From Spisula solida (Eukaryota; Mollusca; Bivalvia; Venerida; Mactridae): a DNA stretch of 64,000 bases. The DNA lies in NCBI GenBank assembly GCA_947247005.1, contig OX365953.1:4469001-4533000 (forward strand). The letters are read 5' to 3'. The notes beneath the pieces were generated by a model, which was not told the origin of the DNA, made no database searches, and worked only from the letters and a program-made list of their open reading frames with translations. The stretch's first letter is position 1. Every line of letters begins with the position of its first letter. Both the position numbers and the translations under genes were made by a program. Positions 50,426 to 61,218 of the stretch are shown here, piece by piece.

Positions 50426-50662
50426 AGTCCCCTACCGGTTTGAGGCCATTTTCAATGTTTCTGTTGCCATAGCAACCACAATTTTTGTCAGAATCGAAAT
50501 ATTTTTAGACGTGCATAATCCCCTTATTGCCCCCTATCCACATACCAAGTTTCATAAACCTAGCTTGGAAACTGTTTAGTTATGTCAGGATCCAGATTGT
50601 TTGACGAACGGACGGACGGAGGGCAAACCTATAGTCCCTCCGGTCAAAAACCGTAGGGGACT
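50426..50662. mobile_element. MITE-like element with AGTCCCCTAC ends
   Basis: It starts AGTCCCCTACCGGTTT and ends AAAACCGTAGGGGACT, an inverted terminal repeat. The interior has CCAAGTTTCATAAACCTAGC and a GACGAACGGACGGACGG tail like that of the pearl elements. Target duplication is unclear. Confidence 0.6.
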
Positions 50663-50979
50663 AATAAGTATAAAGTAACCATCTGGGGTTTCCAGGCTGC
50701 AGGCATTCAGTAAAAGCATTTTAACTTAAGACGATTTTTAGTTACTTTTCAAAGCTTACTTAGAATGTATTATAATCAGAAAGGGAAGCAACTGCTGACA
50801 TATTAATACAATGCTAATTTCCATCTCGATTCTTTGTTCATATGATGATGGCACTATTCAATATTGATCTTATTTGATTGAAGAATAAGGATAGCCAATC
50901 ATATCGCCTGTTACTGACCAAGAGTTTAATATGGTGTAATCTGATTGGTTGTCCTTATCCTTATGTCAAGTAAGTTCAA

Positions 50980-51241
50980 TTTATCACATAACCTGCAGTC
51001 CAGGAGTGCCGTAAAGCTGTGCCGTAAATATCGTTCGGCACTCCCAGACTGTGCAATAAATATGTAAATGAGCTTGACGTGACGTTAGCCAATCCATGCA
51101 TTGATCTGTCAATGACGTCGGGATAATATCAACGTCGCCATGACGTCACGCTAATTGTACCGCTGAATTTTGGCTGAAACTTATGCAGCGTACATCATCC
51201 TTTTGAACAATAATGAGCGTTTTCTAAGGTTATGTGATAAA
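50980..51241. mobile_element. Foldback element with TTTATCACATAACCT ends
   Basis: 15-bp inverted ends bound 262 bases, with an inner CGGCACTCC / GGAGTGCCG inversion near 51004-51050. The interior is richer in CG dinucleotides and TGACGT motifs (for example TGACGTCA at 51141-51148) than its surroundings. The left flank 50884-50965 also holds an inverted AAGGATAGCCAATCA / TGATTGGTTGTCCTT pair. Confidence 0.6.
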
Positions 51242-51256
51242 TAGAATCTTACATTC

Positions 51257-51365
51257 GTGCTCATTACATATTAAACTCGTTGACAAAAACAATATGACAC
51301 TCGGCAAAGCCTTGTGTCATATCATTTTGTCCACTCGTTTAATAAAACTCGTATGTAATGAGCAC
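51257..51365. repeat. Nested palindrome, 14-bp outer arms
   Basis: GTGCTCATTACATA (51257-51270) is exactly inverted at 51352-51365. Inside, ATATGACAC (51292-51300) is inverted as GTGTCATAT (51314-51322). It could form an extended cruciform or RNA hairpin, and it abuts the foldback element on its left. Confidence 0.7.
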
Positions 51366-51469
51366 TCATGCAAGATCCTCTATATTGACTACCACCCCTG
51401 AAATGTTAACTTCAGAATTCTGGGTTAATCCAGATTAATTTGTAGAACCCTTAGAACTGTAGGACTTAC

Positions 51470-51543
51470 ATCTTGCGTAAAAACTTGTAAGTTTCCTGAC
51501 TCCAGCATATCTTCCAGCTCATCATTGGTTGTGGTTTTACCAG
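51470..51543 (-). CDS. STX1: Syntaxin-1 exon: linker before SNARE motif
   Basis: The exon has 74 bases and enters in phase 1: its first two bases complete a threonine codon with the preceding exon's final A, whichever alternative exon is used. It encodes GKTTTNDELEDMLESGNLQV then FTQD, aligning with syntaxin-1A 157-180. It includes the LE pair (165/166 in rat) whose mutation opens the closed conformation. The acceptor is CTTTCAG and the donor GTAAGT. Confidence 0.96.
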
Positions 51544-52448
51544 CTGAAAGAAGTATACATACACTATTGTACAGGCTGTGTGAATATCATACAGTCAACT
51601 CATATTATAATTTAACTTTTTGTTCCATGACTTTTAGTAACGCCCTGTACCAACATTAAATACTGTTTTATATTCAATTTGATTTGTATAGATGTTGTTT
51701 ATGAACTTTTGTTCATTTAACCATAAGTTCAAGCTCTATAAGTTCAGGTTCTATACCAATCACTGGATGAAATAACTTGAAAATTTCCAAATGTTTTCGA
51801 TTAAGCACACATTCTTAATGTCATTGAGTAGAATTTTCCATGAACAACTAAAGTTGCTTATTTTCCAGAATGATAGTTCTCTGCAATGTGCTCTTAAAAA
51901 AGAATGTCATGGTTACACTAAATATTTCAAATTAATTTTGAAAAAAAGTTCTAACAACTTCCCTTTAAACATTTGTAATGTCTGCTTCCTGGGTTACTAA
52001 CCAGTCCAGTGGTGGCAGTGGTTACTCCTAAATGCAAAGGGGAGTAACTTCTACAAGGTGTTTGAAATTCATAATTAGTTTACTTAAATTATTTATACAA
52101 TATTATAAGAAATTTTATCGATTACCGAGGCCAAGTTTTTTATACATACCTTAACAATAATATAAAAAATGTATACATCAAAATATGTGTACACAATAGA
52201 TGGTACGTATAATAAAAACATGTTTTTTTTTCTTAAAAAAATCCAATCAAAATAAGTACACATATGAAATAAAACAAAATAAAATGTAATAATAATAATA
52301 AGAAAATATTTCCAATTAAATATTAATATACAATAATTGACATCCATTTAAAAATACATAATCTTTATCTTCCCCATGATCTGAATATGGAACAGACCCA
52401 AGGGAGACAATTTAGCTAACTTATGTGATAATATCCCTAACTTTGGAC
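51544..52448. other. Intron, AT-rich, no recognised element
   Basis: This is the start of the 7.6-kb intron between the linker exon and the nearer alternative exon. Short open frames here are incidental. Confidence 0.5.
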
Positions 52449-52844
52449 AGCGGGATAATTAACTTAATTTATGATAGTAAGGGAGATAATTTCATTAACT
52501 TATGACAGTAAGGGAGATAATTTCATTAACTAATGACAGTAAGGGAGATAATTTCATTAACTTGTGGCATGACATAATTTCCTTAACTTATGTCATTAAG
52601 GGAGATACTTTCATTAACTTATGACAGTAAGGGAGATAATTCCTACAACTTTTGACAGTAAGGGAGATAATTTCATTAACTTTTGACAGTAAGGGAGATA
52701 ATTTCATTAACTTTTGACAGTAAGGGAGATAATTTCATTAACTTTTGACAGTAAGGGAGGTAATTTCTTGAGATAATTTCCTTAACATTTGAGACTCAGT
52801 GAGATAGTTTTCTTAACTTATGACAGTAAGGGAGATAATAGTTT
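52449..52844. repeat. 31-bp minisatellite (AAGGGAGATAATTTC), about 12 copies
   Basis: The unit is AAGGGAGATAATTTCATTAA followed by CTTTTGACAGT or CTTATGACAGT. The central copies are nearly identical and the edges are degenerate. It runs directly into the 24-bp array. Confidence 0.88.
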
Positions 52845-53776
52845 TGTTACTATGACCTTGACTGGATGTGTTACAGTGATCTTGACTAAGTTTTTTTACT
52901 GTGTCCCAGACTAGTTGTGATACTGTGAAGTTGACTAGTTGTGTTACTGTGACCTTGACTAGTTGTGTTACTGTGACCTTGACTAGTTGTGTTACTGTGA
53001 CCTTGAATTAGTTTGTTGCTGTGAACTGGACTTAATTTTTTTACTGAGCCCCAGACTAGTTGTGATATTGTGACCTTGACTTGGTTTGTAACTGACCTTG
53101 ACTTGGTTTGTAACTGTGACCTTGACTTGGTTTGTAACTGTGACCTTGACTTGGTTTGTAACTGTGACCTTGACTTGGTTTGTAACTGTGACCTTTACTA
53201 GTTTATTACTGTGACCTTGACTAGTTTCGTTACTGTGACCTTGACTAGTTTTGTAACTGTGACCTTGACTAGTTTTATTACTGTGAACTTGAATAGTTTT
53301 ATTACTGTGACCTTGACTGGATATGTTACTGTGACCTTGACTAGTTTCATTACTGTGACCTTGACTTGGTTTATAACTGTGACCTTGACTAGTTTTGTTA
53401 CTGTGACCTTGACTAGTTTTATTACTGTGAACTTGACTGGATATGTTACTGTGACCTTGACTAGTTTCGTTACTGTGACCTTGACTAGTTTTATTACTGT
53501 GACCTTGACTAGTCTTGTTATAGTGACCTTGGCAAGTTTCTTTGCTGTGATATTGCCTAATTTAATTTCTATGAGCTTCACTTGGTTTGTAACCGTGACC
53601 TTGACTACCTTTGTAACTGTGACCCTGACTACCTTTGTAACAGTGACCTTGACTACCTTTGTAACCGTGATCATGACTTACTTTGTAACCGTGACCTTGA
53701 CTACCTTTGTAACCATGACCTTGACTTCCTTTGTAACCGTGACCTTGACTACCTTTGTAACCGTGACCTTGGTCAC
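52845..53776. repeat. 24-bp minisatellite (CTGTGACCTTGACTAGTTTT), about 38 copies
   Basis: The unit is CTGTGACCTTGACTAGTTTT plus GTTA. Sub-blocks carry CTTGGTTTGTAA or CTACCTTTGTAAC variants in clusters, showing local expansions. Because 24 is a multiple of three, long open frames appear on both strands (plus 53211-53816, minus 53198-53674). They are repeat artefacts. On the minus strand, the syntaxin sense strand, most units contain TCAAGGTCA, the extended half-site of NR5A/ERR nuclear receptors. Confidence 0.95.
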
Positions 53777-54598
53777 ATATCTCACCGAGTACAAAGCATG
53801 CAATATGAAGCTCTAAACCTATGAAATCGAATGTATCATAAGATCATTTAAACTTTATTCCATAGCTTGGTCGATTCTGGTCCCATGCTCATCACGAGTT
53901 ATATGTTCTAATAATGGACATGTACGGACATATGAAGCTGTATATACTGCATTATCCTAATATATCTAGATACATTTGCATATAGTCCAGTCAGGATAAA
54001 AATCCAGTGACGCAGCAGTCGAGTCCACTATAACGGTGTAAAACCAATTATAAAGGCTTATTCTGTACAAACAACTATAACTTCAATGCTAAACCAACAT
54101 ACTAGACTTCGCTCTACCTCTTTAGACAATGGTTGTGATTTTTTGCGTACACATAAACTGCAACGTCACTGTCACAATATCCTAACTGGACTATACTACC
54201 ACCCCTACGTGTTGATTACATTCCCAGACTTAGCCTAAGTCCCATGTAAATGTTGAATATGCTTGTGGGCAAAGTCACACATCATGATAGTTAGTGCAAA
54301 GCCATTAACTACTTTTGATCCCATTGATCAGATTATATAGTCTGTGAGTATTTACATCTAATATCAAGCTTTAACATGAAATATCTAGCATTAGGTTATA
54401 GATGAATATGTCAACGCAAATTTCACCCCTTGACGATTTAAAAATCATATTGATTATAACACATTGGTGAATGATGGACTGACATGATATTGGGTCTGCT
54501 GGTAAATTAGTTATGATTTTACCATTAATCAGTTGATACATGATATTATCCTGTAGTTTTCAACACCTATGTCATTAAACTCAAACAATTTGTTATAA
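53777..54598. other. Intron, no recognised feature
   Basis: This is ordinary AT-rich intronic sequence. No element ends or exon-like frames were seen. Confidence 0.5.
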
Positions 54599-55779
54599 TA
54601 AAAGGGCCAAAAGGGCTCTACGCAGCTCACCTGTTGTAGTAGTTCATGCAGGCCCCTATGGTGACTTAAGAAATCATTTAAATTTAGAAAAATCAAGTAA
54701 ATGAAGCTTTTATTGCATTTAAAAGGTTTTTATTTGGTCTTAACGAGCGAACTTGCTACTTACATCAAATGACCAGTATTGAACTCAACCTAGCTTATGT
54801 CTAGACCAACATTCTGAACAAATTTCATGAAAATCCAGTGAAAATATAGCCTTTATATCATACACAAGGGTTTTCTATGATTTGACATAGTTTTTGACCG
54901 CAGATATGCCAATATGATTCTTGACCTAGATTTTGTTGAGATTATCATTGTGACCTAGTTTATACAGATTATGCCAAAATTGTGACCTCTAGTGACTACA
55001 CAAGGTTTTTAAACAATTTGAAACAGTGTCTTAGTTTTCAACCTTAAATGATCCAACATCGAGTATGACATCATTTTGGTTAAGATGACCATTGTGACAA
55101 AGTTTCATAAAGACTGGACCAAAATTGTGACCACAAGTGGCCACAAAATGTTATTTATGATTAGACCTAGTGACCTAGTTTTTGCCCCAAATGACTCAAT
55201 ATCGACCTTGACCTAGATTATGTCAAGATGGTCATTGTGACTATGTTCCATTAAGACTGGGCCAACATTGTGACCTCCATTGACCAAACAAGGTTTTTCT
55301 ATGATTTGACCTAGTTTTTGCCCCCAAATGACCCAATATAAAACTTGACCAAGATTTTGTTGAGATGATCATTGTGGCCAACTTTTATCAAGATAAGGCC
55401 AAAATTGTGACCTCTAGTGATTACACAAGTCAAATGTTGAAGGACAGAGGGATGAAAGGGCAGATGCAGGTCATCACAAAATCTCACCCGATCACAGGGG
55501 TGTCTGCTGCAACAGGGTCAAATTACAAATCCTGAAAATCAAATGCGGCTGACCATTTTTGTCAAACAAGAGGCATTCAATCGCATTTTTTCCATATTTA
55601 ACTCAGTTTGTATTCCTTCTGAGAAGGTTAAATTGGCCATAACTTTGCCATTTCTTGAGATATTTTTATCAAATAAGTTTTATTTTGGTCAGATATCATA
55701 GCTCTTTCAGGATGGCTATTCCGGATTTATCCGGAATATTGACACCCCTGCGATCAGTATGTGACAGGTGAGCTAAAAA
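54599..55779 (+). mobile_element. Pearl-like element carrying a nested MITE
   Basis: It opens AAAAGGGCCAAAAGGGCTC then CAGCTCACCTG, has about five diverged core repeats, and ends TATGTGACAGGTGAGCTAAAAA across 55758-55779. It is split near its right end by the 256-bp insertion at 55495-55750. Confidence 0.7.
55495..55750. mobile_element. hAT-like MITE nested in a pearl element (256 bp)
   Basis: The ends CAGGGGTGTC and GACACCCCTG are perfect 10-bp inverted repeats. CGATCA flanks both sides (55489-55494 and 55751-55756), and removing one copy with the insert restores the host element's end. The interior is closely related to the 40371-40621 element. Confidence 0.82.
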
Positions 55780-56136
55780 TAGTTGAAAGCTAGTTAATAT
55801 TTATCTTAAAGATCAAAAGTAAACTGGGATATATTAGGATTAGCATTTTTGAAGAATAATATTGTCCGTCTAACTTGAAAAGAACGTACCTGCAAAATAA
55901 CAAGTTTTGAGGAAACACAAAAAGCGAAACTTAAAAATACTGCATTAATTTTTAAAATAGAAGTAGACAAATTGAACAAAATAAAAGACTTATTATATAT
56001 ATTTGCAAAACTCATCGTAAAATCCACACTATTCCACTATTCACGTATCATTTTATTTGAACCACCTCTAAAAACTTTTCAAAAAGGCATTTTTCATTGC
56101 CATATTGCTAGCTTAGAATTATAAGACCAATGCGTA
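55780..56136. other. Intron, no recognised feature
   Basis: AT-rich sequence between two transposons. Confidence 0.45.
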
Positions 56137-56797
56137 CTGTATAGCAGGTATATTTAACGGGGTCCATTATTCGCGTTTTCTGGATCCTTTTGAATTCACA
56201 GTGTCTTGATTTTGCGCAAACGACCTCAACCGCGAATTTAAAACCTTGTTGGTAAACTTGAAATGGGAGGTCAATCTTACGTAAGTTACACCTTGGAAAA
56301 TAAAAGAAAAATGGTTTGTTCGATGGCCAAGTTGACTATCATTAGAAAATGTACACAAACAAACACTTTTTCGGCAAACATTTACACGTTTTGCAAACAA
56401 AATCGTTAAATTTAACAAGTTTGATGCACCTGCTAATAATTAACACCATTTAACGTTGAGAAAACATGATGCACGTATGATATTAGATACACATGCATCG
56501 AGTTTACAAACATTTTACAAAGAGCTACTTTCGAATTAATTTGTTAATTTATTATAAGCTGTAGTCTTATTGCTGTATTTTGCTAAACCGCATACTTCTT
56601 GCATTTTGTTAGTCATTGGGTCAACGTTGGTTTATTTCTTCTTGCCCCTTCACATGTTTTTAATCATGAATTGTCTCCCTTTGTAAAATTTGTATATTTA
56701 CAAGGTGAATTTTTCGCTGGGTTTAGATTTCGCGCTACCGATGTTGACCGCGAATATAGCAAAAATAAGACCCCCGTGAAATATACCCGCTATACAG
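56137..56797. mobile_element. TA-flanked MITE (661 bp), relative of 6726-7214
   Basis: The ends CTGTATAGCAGGTATATTT and, inverted from the right, CTGTATAGCGGGTATATTT agree over ~26 bp with two mismatches. TA flanks both (56135-56136 and 56798-56799). GTATAGCGGGTA is shared with the U1 MITE. Open frames inside or overlapping are incidental. Confidence 0.82.
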
Positions 56798-56853
56798 TAT
56801 TTGAAATCTACATTGCAAGACGCTTCTTATTCTTACTGACCAAACAGAAGTTT

Positions 56854-57684
56854 AACAAGAGGGCCATTGGCCCTAAAGCGCTCACCTGATGACTAGCAGT
56901 TTAGGGAGAATCAGTATTTATTATGATATACCCTTAATATTTTATTTAGATTTTACAAATACACACTTTGTGTCAGGTTTAATATAGATGAATGAAAATG
57001 TGACCTCTAGAGTATAAACAAGGTTTTTCTTTGATGTGACCAAGTGACCTAGTTTTAACCCCAGATCACACAGTTACAAACTTGACCTAGATTTCATACA
57101 GACAAACATTGTGACTAAGTTTCATAAAGATTAGGCAAAAAACGTGACCTCTAGAGTGTTAACAAGGTTTTTCTTTGATGTGATCTAGTGACCTAGTTTT
57201 TTTACCCCAGATGACCCAATAACAAACTTGACCTAAATGTCATAGAGATAAACATTGTTACCAAGTTGCATAAAGATTAGGTAAAAAATGTGACCTCTAG
57301 AGTGTTAACAAGGTTTTTCTGTGATGTGACTTGGTGACGTAGTTTTTGATCCCAGATGACCCAATTATGAACTTGACCTAGATTTCATAGAGACATACAT
57401 TGTGACCAAGTTTCATTAAGATTATGTCAAAAATATGACCTCTAGAGTGTTAACAAGGTTTTTCTTTGATGTGACCTTGTGACCTAGTTTTTGACCCCAT
57501 ATGACCCAGTTACGAACTTGAACTAGATTTTATAGAGACAGACATTGTGACCAAGTTTAAAAAAGATTAAGTGAAAATTATGACCTCTAGAGTGTTAACA
57601 GTCCAATTGTTGACGGCGGACGACGGACAAAAGGGTGATCACAATAGCTCACATTGAGCACTTCGTGCTCAGGTGAGCTAAAAA
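56854..57684 (+). mobile_element. Pearl-like element with TAGAGTGTTAACAAGG cores
   Basis: It starts AACAAGAGGGCCATTGGCCC (hairpin), then GCGCTCACCTG. Four to five ~145-bp core repeats with GACCTCTAGAGTGTTAACAA follow, then a GACGGCGGACGACGGAC tail. It ends with the hairpin GAGCACTTCGTGCTC and AGGTGAGCTAAAAA. The terminal hairpin just before the 3' end is a Helitron-like trait. Confidence 0.72.
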
Positions 57685-58616
57685 GCTCGTTTTTCAATAA
57701 GTAATGAGTAGTTTTCAAACAGTTTTTTTTTGTTTTTTCAAAATATTGATTTTGTACTTACGACCTCCTAATTCCAAGCCAGCCATCATTTTCTTCCGCC
57801 AATGAAATTTAAGTAATTCATTTTACATCCTTTTTTTATGTGACAATAATTAGAATTTGGCAATAGCAATTTAAACAGAAGTAAGATGTCAGACACGGAA
57901 CACATTCTTTTGAAAAAAAAAATTATCTAATTATTTTTAGCAAAAATGCAGGTAACATGCTTTTCAAGTGACATCGATAATTTGTTTTCCCTTCATACAT
58001 ACTTTTGTCTTCCACCAACTTTTATCCTAATTTTAGTAAAAAATTCTCATTTTCAAAATGGTGCAGAATTTCTGAAACTCTGTATATTATATTCATATAG
58101 CATCAGGCACCGGTAGTCTGATTTGTTACATTAAAGTAATGAGTATTAATCATTAACTCTTTCTATAGTCATAATTAAGGGTTAATAGCAAAAATGCATA
58201 AAAAATTGAAGAGCAAATAAAAGAGTTTTGATTTTTCTCTGAAAGGTAAAGTACAAAGATAATGATGTATTAACCTATGTGCATGTTTGCTACAAAGTCT
58301 TTGTGATCTTATAGGACTACCACACAAATAATTATTGTGCATCTTTAATCAAACCATGGGGGACAATAGGGAGGACACTGTCTCGTGAACACAAGGAGTG
58401 ACCCCTTACTGAGCCCCTAAGAGTAGAACGCTATAACAGGGTGATTGTTAAAAGTGATGAAACAAAAAAACAATATTGGTGAAAAAATATGAGTATAATG
58501 AAATCATAAATTAGCCCTGAAAAATCCTGTAAAATTTGTCATTCTCGTGTGAAGCATTAAAGAAACAAACACCCACCCGGGCAACTAAGTAAGGGGAACA
58601 ACTCTTACAGAAGTAT
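57685..58616. other. Intron, no recognised feature
   Basis: AT-rich; nothing supported. Confidence 0.45.
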
Positions 58617-59190
58617 TTTCTGTTTCTGGACAAAGGGAGGTAAATATTGTAATTACCAGCCTATGCCATCATACTACAAAGGGAGGTAAATCTGGTACCA
58701 GCCAATGCTACATAATGACAAAGGGAGGTAATTACTGTCAATACTAATATTCCTATAACTGTATTGCCTTTAACACTCCCTAATCACCATAAAGGAGGGT
58801 AAACCATCTAAATATTACTTATTTAACACTCCCTAATCACCTTCATAAAGGGAGGTAAACCATGTATAGCTTACTTATTTAACACTCCCCAATCACCGTT
58901 AAGGATGGTAAACTATGTAAATATTACTCCCTAATCACCATAAAGGAGGGTAAACCATCTAAATTTCACCTTATTTAACACTCCCTAATCACCATAAAGG
59001 AGGGTAAACCATCTAATTTTCACCTTATTTAACACTCCCCAATCACCATAAAGGAGGGTAAACCATCTAAATTTCACTTAATTAACATTCCCCAATCACC
59101 GTAAAGGAGGGTAAACCATCTAAATTTCACTTATTTAACACTCCCCAATCACCTTCATAAAGGGAGGTAAACCATGTATAGCTTACTTAT
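58617..59190. repeat. ~54-bp minisatellite running into a splice donor
   Basis: A looser AAAGGGAGGTAAAT repeat (58617-58740) is followed by about eight units. These contain AACACTCCCTAATCACC, ATAAAGGAGGGTAAACCATC and, in most units, TAAATTTCACCTTATTT. Two copies instead carry CCATGTATAGCTTACTTATT, and one of these (around 59172-59192) overlaps the donor and last bases of the exon at 59187-59295. Confidence 0.85.
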
Positions 59191-59295
59191 TTCCAGCTGA
59201 CGTTGTATTCTCCCTTTGCACCTCTCACGGTAGTCTATCTGACAGGCATTGTAATCATTCATTACCTCGACAAATTTACGTGATAATGTAGCGTG
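59187..59295 (-). CDS. STX1: Syntaxin-1 alternative exon B (Hc helix end / linker)
   Basis: The exon has 109 bases, entering in phase 0 and leaving after the first base of a threonine codon. It encodes [36 protein letters not shown], aligning with syntaxin-1A 120-155. The acceptor is TGTCATAG and the donor GTAAGC. This is the end of the Hc helix of the autoinhibitory Habc domain and the start of the linker that contacts Munc18 and Munc13; the RIQRQ segment is present. It is closer to the vertebrate sequence than exon A ([22 protein letters not shown]). It is paired with exon A 2.5 kb upstream in transcript order, and inclusion of both would create an early stop. Confidence 0.96.
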
Positions 59296-60329
59296 CTATG
59301 ACAGAAAGAAAAACAAAGAAAATGAAACAGAATTGTTAATAAATTGTGAACAAAGACACAAAATTAACTATTGAACTTTGTACATAATACAAATAAAATG
59401 CAAAATGCAAGAAAAACTGTCAAAAGTATTAACTTAAGACTCAATACAAATAACTCAACTGACCAAAAATCAGCATCACATTCAATAGGTCACACAAATT
59501 CTGTGAACCCAACATCAAAACTGACAAGTTCTTGACAAACAGTAACATCCAAAAATCTCTATTGTTTAACAGAACAAATAGCATTCGTTAATACAACAAA
59601 AACAAGAATTATTTGTCAAAACACATATGCCCCTCTTAATAGCCACTAATAATAGTAATTGCATGCAGGTCCCTCATAGCAACCTGTAACTTACAGATCC
59701 AAGAAAAAGATATAGGGGGATAACAACTATAGTGCGCCCAGGATAGTGTGATATTTATAAACATGAATCGGTTTGGCAAACTGTTGCAAAATGTGTTTTA
59801 CAATTGACTAAAGTAAACAGATAACTTAAGGTGAGTATTGTACTCAAAACATCACTGATAAATCGTACACATCTGATTAATGCCCCTTTGTGGAATACAC
59901 CAAATTTTCCTGCCTTTCTTATTATCGTGGGAGCACTATAATTGCATGCAGGTCCCTCATAACTAACTCCAAGAATTTAGGTATAGGGGGTATGGTCAGT
60001 TGTAACTGATAACTAAGCTTGACAGACATTCCACACCAAGCATTCTTCAGTAATTCATGAGAAATGATTGCCAGTGGCTCTGTCTGTGATATCTTGACCT
60101 TTAACCTACTGGTCCACATTACAGTTTAGTTTATCTACAGTCCACAGGCAATCACTATATGAAATTTCACAGCCATGTGCTTGGTGGCTCTGTTTTTATT
60201 GATCTGAAATAGATTCCAGACTGAGGTCACTTGAGGCTTTAGTTTCATCAACTTTTCACAGTAATATGTCTAACACAGGCAATTGACCGCTACTGGTCAA
60301 ATAACCTTTAAAGTAAAATACGGAATTAT
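59296..60329. other. Intron between the two alternative exons
   Basis: The stretch has two similar ~50-base segments (GCATGCAGGTCCCTCATA near 59662 and 59944), probably diverged copies of a dispersed element. No exon was seen. Confidence 0.45.
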
Positions 60330-60417
60330 GCAGTGGGCCAGATGGGGTTCAATCTCTTGACCTGAAAGTGTAGTGAGCACCCTACCACTAGGCCACATCC
60401 GCTCCCCTCAGTCCCGG
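60330..60417 (-). mobile_element. tRNA-like segment, possible SINE head
   Basis: The minus strand contains GGAGCGGATGTGGCCTAGTG. TGGCCTAGTGG matches the polymerase III A box, and a GATTGAACCCC stretch lies about 40 bases on, where a T-arm would be, though the B box is poor. It is not a functional tRNA; a diverged tRNA-derived SINE is the likely explanation. Confidence 0.4.
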
Positions 60418-60600
60418 ATAGAAAGTAACCTGGTCGACAGACCAACATGTGCAAAATGATATACCCTATCTTCTTTGAAGAGAGGGCATAATAAATAAAT
60501 CTGTCAGTGGAAATTCTCCTGCATAACATTCTTAATGATTTCAGAAACAATCTTACAGTTTTATAGTTTTAAATTCAATATTGCACCAAGTTAAACTGTA

Positions 60601-61218
60601 AACAAGAGCACCGCCTTGCGGGTGCAGACGCTCATCTGATCATTGTCACTGTAATAAAGGCCCATTCCCCTTGCATAAAGTAAGGCAGTGTTATGCGTTT
60701 TAGTTAAACAAGTGAGGTATTGATGGTGAAAAAAGGAGCAACAACTCTTGCAAAATGCAGATCACAGTTTTGTGTCATGCTTGACATGGTCAGGTATTGA
60801 TGGTGAATAAGTGTTGAAAGCTTCAAAGCAATAACCTACATAGAGTATGAGAAAAGTGGACCTAAACACAAAACTTAACCAAGGAATTTTCTGAGTCCAA
60901 AAAGGGGCAATAACTCACGAAAAATGCAAATCAAGAGTTATGGTTCTTGCTTGACATGGTCAGGCATTGATAGTGAACAAGTGTTGAAAGTTTCAAAGCA
61001 AATACTCTGATCGTTTACAAAATGCAGATCAGAGTTATGGGTCTTGCTTTACAGGCTCAGGTATTGATGGTGAACAAGTGTTGCAAGTTTCAAAGCAATA
61101 GCTTTGAAAGTTTTTGAAACAAGTTTACCTAAACACAAAACATGCAACGCCGACGCAGACGACGATCAAGTGATGACAATAACTCATCTTTTTTTCAAAA
61201 ATCAGATGAGCTAAAAAA
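60601..61218 (+). mobile_element. Pearl-like element, GCTCATCTGAT family
   Basis: It begins AACAAGAGCACCGCCTTGCG, whose GCACCGC/GCGGGTGC forms a hairpin, then GCTCATCTGAT. It ends ATCAGATGAGCTAAAAAA, the exact inverse of that arm. The interior repeats a CAGGTATTGATGGTGAA / AAGTGTTGAAAGTTTCAAAGC segment three times and carries a GCCGACGCAGACGACGATC tail. It lies between the alternative exons. Confidence 0.75.

Noticed and set aside
53198..53816. Overlapping 201- and 158-codon open frames on opposite strands
   Set aside because: They are a product of a 24-bp repeat without stop codons; low complexity, no start or splice context, and inside a syntaxin intron.
56599..56889. 96-codon plus-strand frame
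   Set aside because: It spans the right end of a MITE and the start of a pearl-like element, so it cannot be a real gene product.
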